From assembly GCA_035316005.1 (NCBI GenBank), contig DATFXK010000022.1, forward strand, positions 1 to 7,861: 7,861 nucleotides of DNA, in the 5' to 3' direction. Numbering within the stretch: position 1 is the stretch's first letter; each line of letters opens with the position of its first letter. This DNA is from JALZAA01 sp035316005 (lineage in GTDB: Bacteria > Actinomycetota > Acidimicrobiia > IMCC26256 > JACDBD01). Below, piece after piece: positions 1-6,157 of this stretch. A program made the position numbers and the translations under genes. The notes beneath the pieces are model-generated. The model worked only from the letters and a program-made list of their open reading frames with translations, was not told where the DNA came from and searched no databases.

Positions 1-1185
1 GTAGCCCATGTCGCCCAGCGTGAAGTGGCGATCGCGGTACGACGACTCGGTCTTGGCCGGGTCCTTGTAGTACTCGAACGGCACCTCGGAGGCCTTGAAC
101 CACACCAGCCCCACCTCGCCCGGCGGCATGCGGTTGCCCGCGTCGTCCCCCACCACGACCTGATCGTCCGGGACCGGCTTGCCCACGGTTCCCGGCTTGC
201 GCAGCCACGTGCGGGCGTCGACCCAGGTCCCGAGGCCCTCGGTGGCGGCGTAGTACTCGTTCACGACGGGACCCCACCACTCGATGAGACGCTGCTTCAC
301 GCCCACCGGGCACGGCGCGGCGCCGTGCAACACGTTGTGCAACGAGGAGACGTCGTACCGGGCGCGCACGTCGTCCGGGAGCGCGAGGAGTTGATGGAAC
401 ATCGTCGGCACCATGTGCGTGTGGCTCACGCCGTGCCGGTCGATCAGCTGCAGCGCCTCCTCGGGATCCCAGGCCGGCATGAGCACGACCGTCACCCCCG
501 CGATGAGCGGTGCATTGAGCGAGAACAACAGGGGCGCGGCGTGGTACAGCGGCCCCGTCAGGAGGTGCACGTTGCCGTCGCGGTACGCCGCCCGGGCCAG
601 GGTCACCGCGGTGGCGAGCGACGCCTCGTCGCGGAACACCCCCTTCGGCCGTCCCGTGGTGCCGGAGGTGTAGAGCATCTGTGAGCCCAGCACCGGGTCG
701 GCGAGGTCCGTGGCGGGCTCGGCCGACACCGCGGCGTCGTAGTCCTCGAAGCCGTCGATCGCCCCGCCGACGGCGAGACGCACAGTGGCGCGCGGGGCGG
801 CTCCGGCGGCGCCGCGGGCGGCGTCGGCGAAGCGGGCTTCGGCGACCAGCACCCGTGCCTCACAGTCGTCGACGATGTACCCCGCCTCGTCCGCGGTGAG
901 GTGCCAGTTCACCGTCGTGAGGCGCAGGCCCGCCCGCTGCGTTGCGAGCAGGACCTCGACGAACTCGACGCGGTTCGAGCACAGCAGCGCGACGGCGTCA
1001 CCACGCTCCAGGCCGCGGCGCCGCAGCGCCCGCGCCAATCGGTTGGCCCGCCCGTTGAGCTCGGCGTAGGCGACTGTCTCGGTCGGCGTGATCAGGGCGG
1101 GGGTGTCGGGCCGGCGCGCCGCGTGCCACGCGATCGCCATCCCCCGGTCGGCGAAGGCCAGCAGCTCGTCGAGCTCGGCGTCCAC
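1..1185 (-). CDS. Acyl-CoA synthetase (AMP-forming, FadD-type), C-terminus beyond window
   Basis: This is an adenylate-forming ligase of the ANL superfamily, expected to activate a carboxylic acid with ATP to an acyl-AMP and then to an acyl-CoA in the cytoplasm. The frame is open for 395 codons to the left edge. Visible motifs are the phosphate-binding loop LYTSGTTGRPKG (171-182), HGAAPCPVGVK (287-297), the A5-type EYYAATEG (310-317) and the hinge-region GDMGY (391-395), exactly where the window ends. The small C-terminal domain with the catalytic lysine (about 110 residues in the family) is therefore not seen. The GTG start at 1185 is preferred because a purine-rich AGAGGGGGG lies just upstream; an ATG 15 codons further in (1140) is the alternative. 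The large domain resembles actinobacterial fatty-acid or sterol/bile-acid-like CoA ligases, but substrate cannot be read from sequence. It is divergent from the methyltransferase and is not closely similar to the second ligase at 4546-6081. Confidence 0.93.
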   Translation of the reverse strand, partial: MDAELDELLAFADRGMAIAWHAARRPDTPALITPTETVAYAELNGRANRLARALRRRGLERGDAVALLCSNRVEFVEVLLATQRAGLRLTTVNWHLTADEAGYIVDDCEARVLVAEARFADAARGAAGAAPRATVRLAVGGAIDGFEDYDAAVSAEPATDLADPVLGSQMLYTSGTTGRPKGVFRDEASLATAVTLARAAYRDGNVHLLTGPLYHAAPLLFSLNAPLIAGVTVVLMPAWDPEEALQLIDRHGVSHTHMVPTMFHQLLALPDDVRARYDVSSLHNVLHGAAPCPVGVKQRLIEWWGPVVNEYYAATEGLGTWVDARTWLRKPGTVGKPVPDDQVVVGDDAGNRMPPGEVGLVWFKASEVPFEYYKDPAKTESSYRDRHFTLGDMGY

Positions 1186-1188
1186 GCG

Positions 1189-1197
1189 CCCCCCTCT
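1189..1197 (-). promoter_or_regulatory. Ribosome binding site of the partial acyl-CoA synthetase
   Basis: The minus strand reads AGAGGGGGG followed by CGC and the GTG start at 1185. The AGAGG core sits about 7 nt from the start, a good Shine-Dalgarno position. It is the main reason for choosing GTG 1185 over the internal ATG at 1140. Confidence 0.55.
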
Positions 1198-1219
1198 GCG
1201 GCGAATCCCGGCGGCGGTG

Positions 1220-1242
1220 ACGATACTCCCGCCGGGTACGGT
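1220..1242. promoter_or_regulatory. Candidate divergent -10 elements between acyl-CoA synthetase and methyltransferase
   Basis: The 64-bp gap between the divergent starts (1185 and 1250) contains two TANNNT matches, one per direction. On the minus strand TATCGT (1225 to 1220) would give a transcript start near 1213 and a leader of roughly 27 nt carrying the AGAGGGGGG ribosome site. On the plus strand TACGGT (1237-1242) ends 7 nt before the GTG at 1250, the spacing expected for a leaderless mRNA, which is common in actinobacteria. No convincing -35 hexamer is visible at 17-18 bp for either. The calls rest on short motif matches and placement only. Confidence 0.3.
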
Positions 1243-1249
1243 CGGCGGC

Positions 1250-2035
1250 GTGGCTGGCTCGTCCGACTACGTCTTCGGCGACACCGACGTCGCCGCGCGC
1301 CGGCTCGACCGGGTGGCGGAGGCGTGGACACCACCAAGCAAGGCGTTCCTGCGCGACGACGTGCCGAGGCGGCCGCGCCTCGCCCTCGACCTGGGCTGCG
1401 GTCCGGGGTACACGACGCGCCTCGTGGCCGCCACGACCGGTGCGACCAGAACGGTCGGGCTCGACTCGTCGGAGGCGTTCCTCGACCGCGCTCGCGACGA
1501 CGCGCCGCCGGGAGTGACGTTCCTCGAGCACAACCTGATGGACCTGCCGTTCCCGACCGGTCGCGTGAACCTCATGTACGCCCGCTTTGTGCTTTCACAC
1601 ATCCCCCGCCCTGATCGGGTCGTGCGGGCATGGATGACGCAGCTGGAGCTGGGCGGGGTGCTCGCCCTGGACGAGGTGGAGTGGATCCGTACCGACGATC
1701 CCACGTTGCGCCGGTACCTCACGATGCTCTCGGAGCTGCTCAAAGCACGGGGCAGCGCGCTCGCGGCGGGCCCGATCGTCGACAAGTTCGACGGCGGGCG
1801 CGACGGACGGAAGCGCACGAGCGTGGTGCGCGTCCATCAGGTCCCGGTCACGCTCGCCGCCGAGCTGTTCGCCATGAACTTCGCGACATGGCGCGAGGAT
1901 CCCTTCGTCCGGGACAGCAACGACCGCGACGAGCTCGACGAGCTGGCGGACGGCCTCGCCGAGCTGGTGAAGGGGCCCGAGCAACCCAAGATCACCTGGG
2001 GCATGCGTCAGGTGACGTTCGAACGCTCCGGCTAG
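1250..2035 (+). CDS. Class I SAM-dependent methyltransferase
   Basis: A 261-residue cytoplasmic methyltransferase of the Rossmann-fold (class I) superfamily, expected to move a methyl group from S-adenosylmethionine to an unknown acceptor. SAM-binding motif I is LDLGCGPGY (46-54), the acidic end of strand 2 is in GLDSS (70-74), and the later part of the fold is seen in NLMYARFVLSHIP (107-119) and GGVLALDEVE. The N-terminal YVFGDTD (7-13) followed by a helix is usual for small-molecule methyltransferases of this type. The frame is open further upstream, but an earlier start would run into the divergent synthetase, so the GTG at 1250 is chosen; it has no clear Shine-Dalgarno and may be leaderless. 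A second in-frame GTG at 1217 is less likely. The gene ends one base from the converging alcohol dehydrogenase. The acceptor substrate cannot be predicted. Confidence 0.9.
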   Translation: MAGSSDYVFGDTDVAARRLDRVAEAWTPPSKAFLRDDVPRRPRLALDLGCGPGYTTRLVAATTGATRTVGLDSSEAFLDRARDDAPPGVTFLEHNLMDLPFPTGRVNLMYARFVLSHIPRPDRVVRAWMTQLELGGVLALDEVEWIRTDDPTLRRYLTMLSELLKARGSALAAGPIVDKFDGGRDGRKRTSVVRVHQVPVTLAAELFAMNFATWREDPFVRDSNDRDELDELADGLAELVKGPEQPKITWGMRQVTFERSG

Positions 2036-2036
2036 A

Positions 2037-3272
2037 TCAGTTCGACCGCTGGTCGAACGCGACCTTGATGGCCGCGCTGCGGTCCTGGGTCGCGAGGGCG
2101 GCGAACGCGTCGCGCCAGTCGTCGAGCACGAACGTGTGCGTGAGCATGCCCGTCAGGTCGACGCGTCCTTCGCGCACCAGGTCGAGGTAGTGCTGGATCC
2201 CGTGGCGCCGCACGCCGTCGACCTCCTCGACGCCGAAGGCGTTCGAGCCGACCAGCGAGAGCTCCTTGAAATAGAGCGGCGTGTCCTCCCAGAACGTCGG
2301 GCCGTGCACACCCGCCTTCACGAGGGTGCCGCGCGCCTTGAGGACGCGCGCGCCCACCTCGAACGTCTCCTGCTTGCCGATGGTGTCGTAGACCACGTCG
2401 ATCTCGCCCGGGTACGCCATCGGGAGCCCGTCACTCGGTTGGAGCACCCCGCCCGACCACGCCGCCGCCTCCTCGATCACGCGCGACGCCGGATCGTGGC
2501 CGATGACGGTGGCGCCGAGCTTGCGCGCCAGCGCGGCCTGGGCGTCGAAGCGGGCGACGACGAGCACCTCGACGTCGGGGTACAGCGCACGCAGGATGGC
2601 GGTAGCGCACGTCCCCAGGGCGCCGGCGCCGTACACCATCACCTTGCCGCCCGGTACCGGCGGATGCCGGGTGACCGAGTGCAGGCTGACCGCGAACGGG
2701 TCGGCGAAGACGGCGAGCTCGTCGGGCACCTCGTCGGGGACCTTGAACAGCTGCGTGTCGTGCGCGGGCATGAGCTGGGCGTACCCGCCGCTCGCGTCCT
2801 TCGAGGTGCCCGTGTGGATGCCGGGCGCGATCGGGCCGACGCCGAAGCTCCAGCACAGGCTGAGGTCGCCGGCCTCGCACGCGGGACAGATCGGATCGAC
2901 GCCGCGGGGACGGCACGAGAGCCAGGGGTTCAGCACGACCCGATCGCCGACCTCGAGGCCCTCGGCCTCGGGACCGAGCGCGACGACGTCGGCGACGACC
3001 TCGTGCCCGAGCACCTGCGGGAGCGAGAAGAACCCCTTCATCGGGTTGTCGGGCGTCGCCACGTTCACCCAGTCCATGAACACCTGCTTGGCGTCGGACC
3101 CGCAGATGCCGGTGAGACGAGGACGCGTCACCACCCAGTCGGGCAGGAGGAAGCCGGGGTCGGGCAGGTCCTCCAGGCGCATCGGTGTGTGCGCCAGGCC
3201 GCGGAGCAGATGGTTGTCCTCCTCCGGCTCCGGCTGCGGCTCGGGCGCCACGCCGTACAGCAGACCTCGCAT
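2037..3272 (-). CDS. Zinc-dependent alcohol dehydrogenase-like protein (MDR family)
   Basis: A 411-residue medium-chain dehydrogenase/reductase, expected to oxidise an alcohol with NAD(P)+ in the cytoplasm. The catalytic-zinc region is seen in GICGSD (C57, D60), GHE (H90, E91) and probably D191 in FADPFAVSLHSV. The structural-zinc lobe has C120, C129, C132 and C140. The Rossmann nucleotide loop is YGAGALG (214-220), followed by strand 2 VLVVARFDAQ; a neutral Ala-Arg there rather than a clear acidic residue leaves NAD versus NADP preference open. The protein is longer than typical 340-380 residue members because of an acidic, proline-rich N-terminal stretch (10-46). The ATG at 3272 is supported by the upstream AGGTGGGGGGAG. 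It is last in the minus-strand run, 48 bp after the VOC gene, and shares its 3' end with the converging methyltransferase. Substrate is unknown. Confidence 0.92.
   Translation of the reverse strand: MRGLLYGVAPEPQPEPEEDNHLLRGLAHTPMRLEDLPDPGFLLPDWVVTRPRLTGICGSDAKQVFMDWVNVATPDNPMKGFFSLPQVLGHEVVADVVALGPEAEGLEVGDRVVLNPWLSCRPRGVDPICPACEAGDLSLCWSFGVGPIAPGIHTGTSKDASGGYAQLMPAHDTQLFKVPDEVPDELAVFADPFAVSLHSVTRHPPVPGGKVMVYGAGALGTCATAILRALYPDVEVLVVARFDAQAALARKLGATVIGHDPASRVIEEAAAWSGGVLQPSDGLPMAYPGEIDVVYDTIGKQETFEVGARVLKARGTLVKAGVHGPTFWEDTPLYFKELSLVGSNAFGVEEVDGVRRHGIQHYLDLVREGRVDLTGMLTHTFVLDDWRDAFAALATQDRSAAIKVAFDQRSN
2040..2058. terminator. Perfect 8-bp stem-loop at a convergent gene junction
   Basis: GTTCGACC, a 3-nt loop GCT, then GGTCGAAC form a perfect 8-bp inverted repeat. 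It starts 5 bp after the methyltransferase stop and lies within the last codons of the converging dehydrogenase (residues DQRSN plus flank). The position suits a bidirectional terminator shared by the two genes, but there is no run of T on either side, so it would be a tract-less hairpin or simply a stabilising 3' structure. A 10-bp palindrome CGTTCGAACG (2016-2025) just upstream can compete for pairing. Function is inferred from position only. Confidence 0.4.
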
Positions 3273-3275
3273 CGA

Positions 3276-3287
3276 CTCCCCCCACCT
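3276..3287 (-). promoter_or_regulatory. Ribosome binding site of the alcohol dehydrogenase
   Basis: The minus strand reads AGGTGGGGGGAG followed by TCG and the ATG at 3272. Both an AGGTGG core (about 9 nt away) and a GGGGAG core (3 nt away) are present, supporting this ATG as the start. Confidence 0.5.
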
Positions 3288-3293
3288 CGTCGA

Positions 3294-3313
3294 CTGACAG
3301 CCGCGTCAGCGTA
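3294..3313 (-). promoter_or_regulatory. Possible alcohol dehydrogenase promoter with small inverted repeat
   Basis: In the 48-bp gap between the VOC stop and the dehydrogenase start the minus strand has TACGCT (3313 to 3308), a TANNNT match that would give a short leader of about 28 nt. It overlaps a 5-bp inverted repeat CTGAC / GTCAG (3294-3298 and 3305-3309), which could be an operator half-site pair. No good -35 is seen. Both motifs are short enough to arise by chance. Confidence 0.2.
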
Positions 3314-3320
3314 GAGCGAG

Positions 3321-3698
3321 CTACCCGACGCTGCCGTAGGGGCGCGTGATCACCTCGAGCAGGTGGCCGTCGGGGTCCTCGAAGTAGACGCCGCGGCCGC
3401 CGTCGTTGCGGTTGATCTCGCCGGCGCGGCTCTGCATCGGGTCGGCCCAGTGCTCGAGGCCGCGCTCGCGGATGCGGCCGTAGACGTCGTCGAAGTCGTC
3501 CTCGCCGATCAGGAACGCGTAGTGCTGCGATGCGATCTCGCCGTCCGTGTCGTGGAAGTCGAGGGACACGTCGTTGTCGACGTCGACGATGTGGAACGGT
3601 CCCCAGGGCTTCGGTTCGGGCCGGCCGAGCATGTCTGCGAGGAACCTCGCCGACTGTTGCTTGTCCCGGCACCAGACGATCGTGTGGTTCAGCTGCAC
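3321..3698 (-). CDS. VOC-superfamily (glyoxalase/dioxygenase fold) protein
   Basis: A 125-residue single-module member of the vicinal oxygen chelate superfamily, which includes glyoxalase I, extradiol dioxygenases and fosfomycin-modifying enzymes. The paired beta-alpha-beta-beta-beta units end in the usual metal ligands: H5 in LNHTIV, H59 in SQHYAFLI and E115 in the C-terminal motif GGRGVYFEDPDGHLLE (100-115). All three expected ligands are present, so it can be a metalloenzyme rather than a pure binding or immunity protein, but the reaction is not predictable. Start choice: GTG at 3698 lies 7 nt after GAAGG; the in-frame GTG at 3704 is only 1 nt from that site, which is too close, though it cannot be excluded (it would add two residues). 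It sits 31 bp after the glycolipid-binding gene (25 bp from the alternative start), probably on the same mRNA. Confidence 0.88.
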   Translation of the reverse strand: MQLNHTIVWCRDKQQSARFLADMLGRPEPKPWGPFHIVDVDNDVSLDFHDTDGEIASQHYAFLIGEDDFDDVYGRIRERGLEHWADPMQSRAGEINRNDGGRGVYFEDPDGHLLEVITRPYGSVG

Positions 3699-3729
3699 GG
3701 TCACGCCTTCATGGTAGGAGCGCCGCGAC

Positions 3730-4275
3730 TCACACCCGTACGGCCAGGTCCTGGTAGTAGACGGCGACGCCGTCGGGGTCGGTGCCGAACTCGAAGGTTC
3801 CGTACAGGTCGTCGGCGTAGAGCCACCGGTCGTCGTCCGTGCGCCGGTAGCGCTGCACGAGCGGCCGCACCGACAGGGCGGGCGTCTCGACGTAGGTGGC
3901 CAGGAGCTCGACCTCGTCGCCGACGGCGGGCGCGACCCGGCGGGTCACGAAGGCGTTCGTGAACGGGTTGCCGGCGAGGTCGAGATCGGTGCACCCATCG
4001 AGGACGGGATCGTGACGGCCATCGCGCGTCCACGTTCCGTCCGACGATGCGAGCTCGAGCGTGCGAACGCCGGCGGCGTCGATCACCTCGACCGTCGACT
4101 GCCGGTGTCGCCACCGGGCGTCGAGGTACACCCGAAAGCGCGCTCCCCATCGCGTGCCTCCCGCGGCGCAGATCTCGTAGCCCTCCGCCGCGACGCCACC
4201 GGCATGCTCGTCCAGCCGGACGTACACGGATCCCTCGAGGTCGAGGTGACGCCAGACGTAGGAACGGACGCTCAC
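3730..4275 (-). CDS. Putative glycolipid-binding protein (PF06475-type)
   Basis: A 181-residue protein recalled as matching the 'putative glycolipid-binding' family (Pfam PF06475, formerly a DUF), whose role is poorly established. Family-like signatures are the central LDARWRHRQSTVEV (51-64), SSDGTWTRDG (77-86), the strongly conserved DGCTDLDLAGNPFTNAFV (93-110) with TRR (111-113), the QRYRR segment (141-145) and the C-terminal DPDGVAVYYQDLAVRV (166-181). The alternating hydrophobic pattern suggests an all-beta barrel. There is no signal peptide or membrane segment, so it is predicted cytoplasmic. The GTG at 4275 is the start that makes the conserved N-terminal region YVWRHLDLEGSVYVRL begin near residue 6; its Shine-Dalgarno is poor. 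It lies 10 bp after the 85-residue gene, consistent with cotranscription. 'Glycolipid-binding' is a family name, not demonstrated here. Confidence 0.87.
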   Translation of the reverse strand: MSVRSYVWRHLDLEGSVYVRLDEHAGGVAAEGYEICAAGGTRWGARFRVYLDARWRHRQSTVEVIDAAGVRTLELASSDGTWTRDGRHDPVLDGCTDLDLAGNPFTNAFVTRRVAPAVGDEVELLATYVETPALSVRPLVQRYRRTDDDRWLYADDLYGTFEFGTDPDGVAVYYQDLAVRV

Positions 4276-4285
4276 GACGCGGCGA

Positions 4286-4543
4286 TCAGCGGTCCGAGCG
4301 GCGAAGTTGGGCGAGGGCCTGGGCCACCATCGAGTCGGTGATGCGGTCGTCGAGCCCGTTGGCCGCCGCCTCGACCCGCTCTCGGCTGCCGAGCGGATCG
4401 GCGGCCCGGGCGCGCGCCATGCGGTCCTCGCGGCTGAGCCAGCGGGCGAGCTCGGCGGCGGACGCCCCCGACAGCTCGGGTCGCTCTTCGAACAGGTAGC
4501 GGAGTTGCCCGACGACGCGCGAGACCGTAGGTCCGTCCGGCAC
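4286..4543 (-). CDS. Unrecognised 85-residue protein coupled to the acyl-CoA synthetase
   Basis: I do not recognise this protein. It is predicted largely alpha-helical and highly charged: QLRYLFEERPEL, then ASAAELARWLSREDRMARARA, an RERVEAAANGLDDRI segment and the end DSMVAQALAQLRRSDR. It has no cysteine, signal peptide or membrane segment. The GTG at 4543 begins 2 bp after the acyl-CoA synthetase stop; a TTG at 4549 in the same frame would overlap that stop (TTGA). Either makes translational coupling likely, and an AGGTCGG lies 7-10 nt before the GTG. The longer open frame further upstream is a shadow of the synthetase and is not used. A real gene is supported by filling the space exactly between two recognised genes in the same direction (2 and 10 bp gaps) and by a credible amphipathic composition. 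It could be a small accessory or regulatory partner of the ligase, but nothing in the sequence shows that. Confidence 0.68.
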   Translation of the reverse strand: MPDGPTVSRVVGQLRYLFEERPELSGASAAELARWLSREDRMARARAADPLGSRERVEAAANGLDDRITDSMVAQALAQLRRSDR

Positions 4544-4545
4544 CG

Positions 4546-6081
4546 TCAACCGACCTGGCTGTCGCGGCCCTCCCAGTACGGCCCGCGGAGCTTGAACTTC
4601 TGGAGCTTTCCGGTGGCGGTGCGCGCCAGCTCGGCCCGGAACTCGACCGACGTGGGGCACTTGTAGTGCGCGAGATGTGCACGTGCGTGCTCGATGAGGT
4701 CCGCCTCGCTCGCGTCGGAGCCCGGCGCGAGCACGACGAGCGCCGTAACCGTCTCGCCCCACTTCTCGTCGGGCACGCCGATCACGGCCACTTCGGCGAC
4801 CGCCGGGTGCGAGAACAGGCAGTCCTCGACTTCGATCGAGGAGACGTTCTCGCCGCCCGAGATGATGACGTCCTTCTTGCGGTCCGAGATCGACAGGTAG
4901 TGCTCGTCGTCGAGAACCCCGCCGTCACCGGTGCGGAACCACCCGTCGGGAATGGCCTTGGCCGTTTCGTCCGGCTGCACCCAGTAACCGTCCATGATGA
5001 CGTTGCTGCGCGCGTGCACCTCTCCCTCGGCGTCGACGCGCAACTGCACGCCGAGCGTGGGCGCGCCCGCGCGCCCGAGACGCTGCGCCCGCTCACCCGG
5101 CGAGAGGTCGTCGTACTCGGCGCGGCCGCGGTTCATCGTGAGCAGGGGCGCCGTCTCGGTGAGCCCGTAGATCTGGATGAACTCCCAGCCGAGCTCGGTC
5201 TCGACGCGCTCGATGGTCCGCGTCGGCGGCGGTGCGCCGGCGACGACCATGCGCGTGCGGCGCCGGCCCGGGATCTCGCCCTGCCACTGTGCGGCGGCGT
5301 CGAGGACCGCGTTCACGACGGCGGGGGCGCCGTTCAGCAACGTGACGCCGTGCGTCTCGACGCGCCGGAGGATGTCGGCGCCGTCGATCTTGCGGATCAC
5401 GACGTGGCGTCCACCCATGCCGGTGACCGCGTACGGCATCCCCCAGCCGTTGCAGTGGAACATCGGCAGCGTGTGGAGGTAGACGTCGCGGTCGTTCACG
5501 CCCGCCTGCCATCCGAAGACGGTCGCGTTGATCCAGATGTTGCGGTGGGTCAACTGCACGCCCTTGGGCCGCGCCGTGGTGCCGCTCGTGTAGTTGATCG
5601 TGGCAGTGGCGTTCTCGTCGGGCTCCCACGGATCGGGCTCGACACCCTCGCGGAAGAGCTCGCGATCGGCGTCGGCGCCGATCACGAACCGGTGCTTGGC
5701 GCCCACGCTCGAAAGCGAGTCGTCGAGCTCGGGATCGACGAGCAGCATGGAGGCGCCCGAGTGCTCGACGATGTACCCCACCTCGTCGGCGTTGAGCCGG
5801 AAGTTGACCGGTACGAGGATCCGGCCCGAGCCGCTCACACCGAAGAACGAGATGAACAGCCGCGCTGCGTTCGGCGAGACGATCGCGACGCGCTCACCGA
5901 AGCGGATGCCGAAGTGATCGAGCGCGGCCGCCTGCGCCCGGGCGAGCTCCTGCACGCGGCGGTATGTCAGCTCACCGAGCGACGGGGCAGGTTGCTCGGG
6001 CTCGTCGACGAGGCCGACCCGCTCGCCGTACACGAGTGAGGCGCGCTCCAGGAAGTCATTGACCGTCAGCGGCACCCTCAT
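4546..6081 (-). CDS. Acyl-CoA synthetase, short/medium-chain (AlkK/AAE-like) type
   Basis: A complete 511-residue ANL-superfamily ligase that should convert a fatty or other carboxylic acid, ATP and CoA into acyl-CoA, AMP and pyrophosphate in the cytoplasm. Motifs in order: phosphate loop YTSGTTARPKG (164-174), PMFHCNGW (206-213), AGAPPP (281-286), YGLTET (305-310), RTGDGG (383-388), hinge SDRKKDVIISGGEN (399-412) and the C-terminal TATGKLQKFKLR (488-499) with catalytic K492. The HCNGW box and the ending PYWEGR are typical of AlkK-like and plant AAE-like short/medium-chain ligases, so such a substrate is more likely than a long-chain acid. The ATG at 6081 is chosen because family proteins start just before LTVNDFLERA and a GGGGGG lies 6 nt upstream; the frame is open back to a GTG at 6147, which would add 22 unconserved residues. 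It follows the leucine dehydrogenase by 76 bp and is followed 2 bp later by the 85-residue gene. Confidence 0.95.
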   Translation of the reverse strand: MRVPLTVNDFLERASLVYGERVGLVDEPEQPAPSLGELTYRRVQELARAQAAALDHFGIRFGERVAIVSPNAARLFISFFGVSGSGRILVPVNFRLNADEVGYIVEHSGASMLLVDPELDDSLSSVGAKHRFVIGADADRELFREGVEPDPWEPDENATATINYTSGTTARPKGVQLTHRNIWINATVFGWQAGVNDRDVYLHTLPMFHCNGWGMPYAVTGMGGRHVVIRKIDGADILRRVETHGVTLLNGAPAVVNAVLDAAAQWQGEIPGRRRTRMVVAGAPPPTRTIERVETELGWEFIQIYGLTETAPLLTMNRGRAEYDDLSPGERAQRLGRAGAPTLGVQLRVDAEGEVHARSNVIMDGYWVQPDETAKAIPDGWFRTGDGGVLDDEHYLSISDRKKDVIISGGENVSSIEVEDCLFSHPAVAEVAVIGVPDEKWGETVTALVVLAPGSDASEADLIEHARAHLAHYKCPTSVEFRAELARTATGKLQKFKLRGPYWEGRDSQVG

Positions 6082-6109
6082 GCTGGCCCCCCGGGATCGG
6101 CGTACCGGT

Positions 6110-6152
6110 GATGCGTTCCTCAGCTTCGCATAGCGGAGTCCAGGCACGCATC
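6110..6152 (-). other. Imperfect 11-bp stem-loop between leucine dehydrogenase and acyl-CoA synthetase genes
   Basis: GATGCGTTCCT (6110-6120) and AGGCACGCATC (6142-6152) pair over 11 bp with one mismatch, enclosing 21 nt that can fold further (GCT with AGC around TCGCAT). It begins 5 nt after the leucine dehydrogenase stop when read on the minus strand. There is no T tract, so it could be a tract-less terminator, an attenuator or a processing/stability hairpin that separates expression of the two genes. It is not a tRNA: no T-loop consensus or CCA-compatible acceptor stem is visible. Confidence 0.45.
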
Positions 6153-6157
6153 GGCGC

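Noticed and set aside
1088..1249. 54-codon N-terminal extension of the methyltransferase frame
   Set aside because: It overlaps the divergent synthetase's coding region and has a Ser/Arg/Pro-rich non-family sequence. GTG 1250 starts just before the conserved YVFGDTD region.
2136..3314. 392-codon plus-strand open frame opposite the alcohol dehydrogenase
   Set aside because: Same explanation: low-complexity charged translation, while the minus strand carries zinc and Rossmann motifs.
4544..4762. Upstream extension of the 85-residue protein to a 158-residue frame
   Set aside because: The added part lies inside the catalytic-lysine region of the acyl-CoA synthetase and is Arg/Gly-rich. The downstream GTG or TTG at the ligase stop is more plausible.
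4666..6039. 457-codon plus-strand open frame opposite the acyl-CoA synthetase
   Set aside because: Its translation is Arg/Asp/Val/His-rich with no motif, and it lies entirely over a ligase with a full set of conserved motifs. It is an expected antisense shadow of GC-rich coding DNA.
6082..6157. 76-nt intergenic gap of tRNA size
   Set aside because: There is no GTTCGANTC T-loop, no acceptor stem pairing and no anticodon arm layout; the fold is one long imperfect hairpin.
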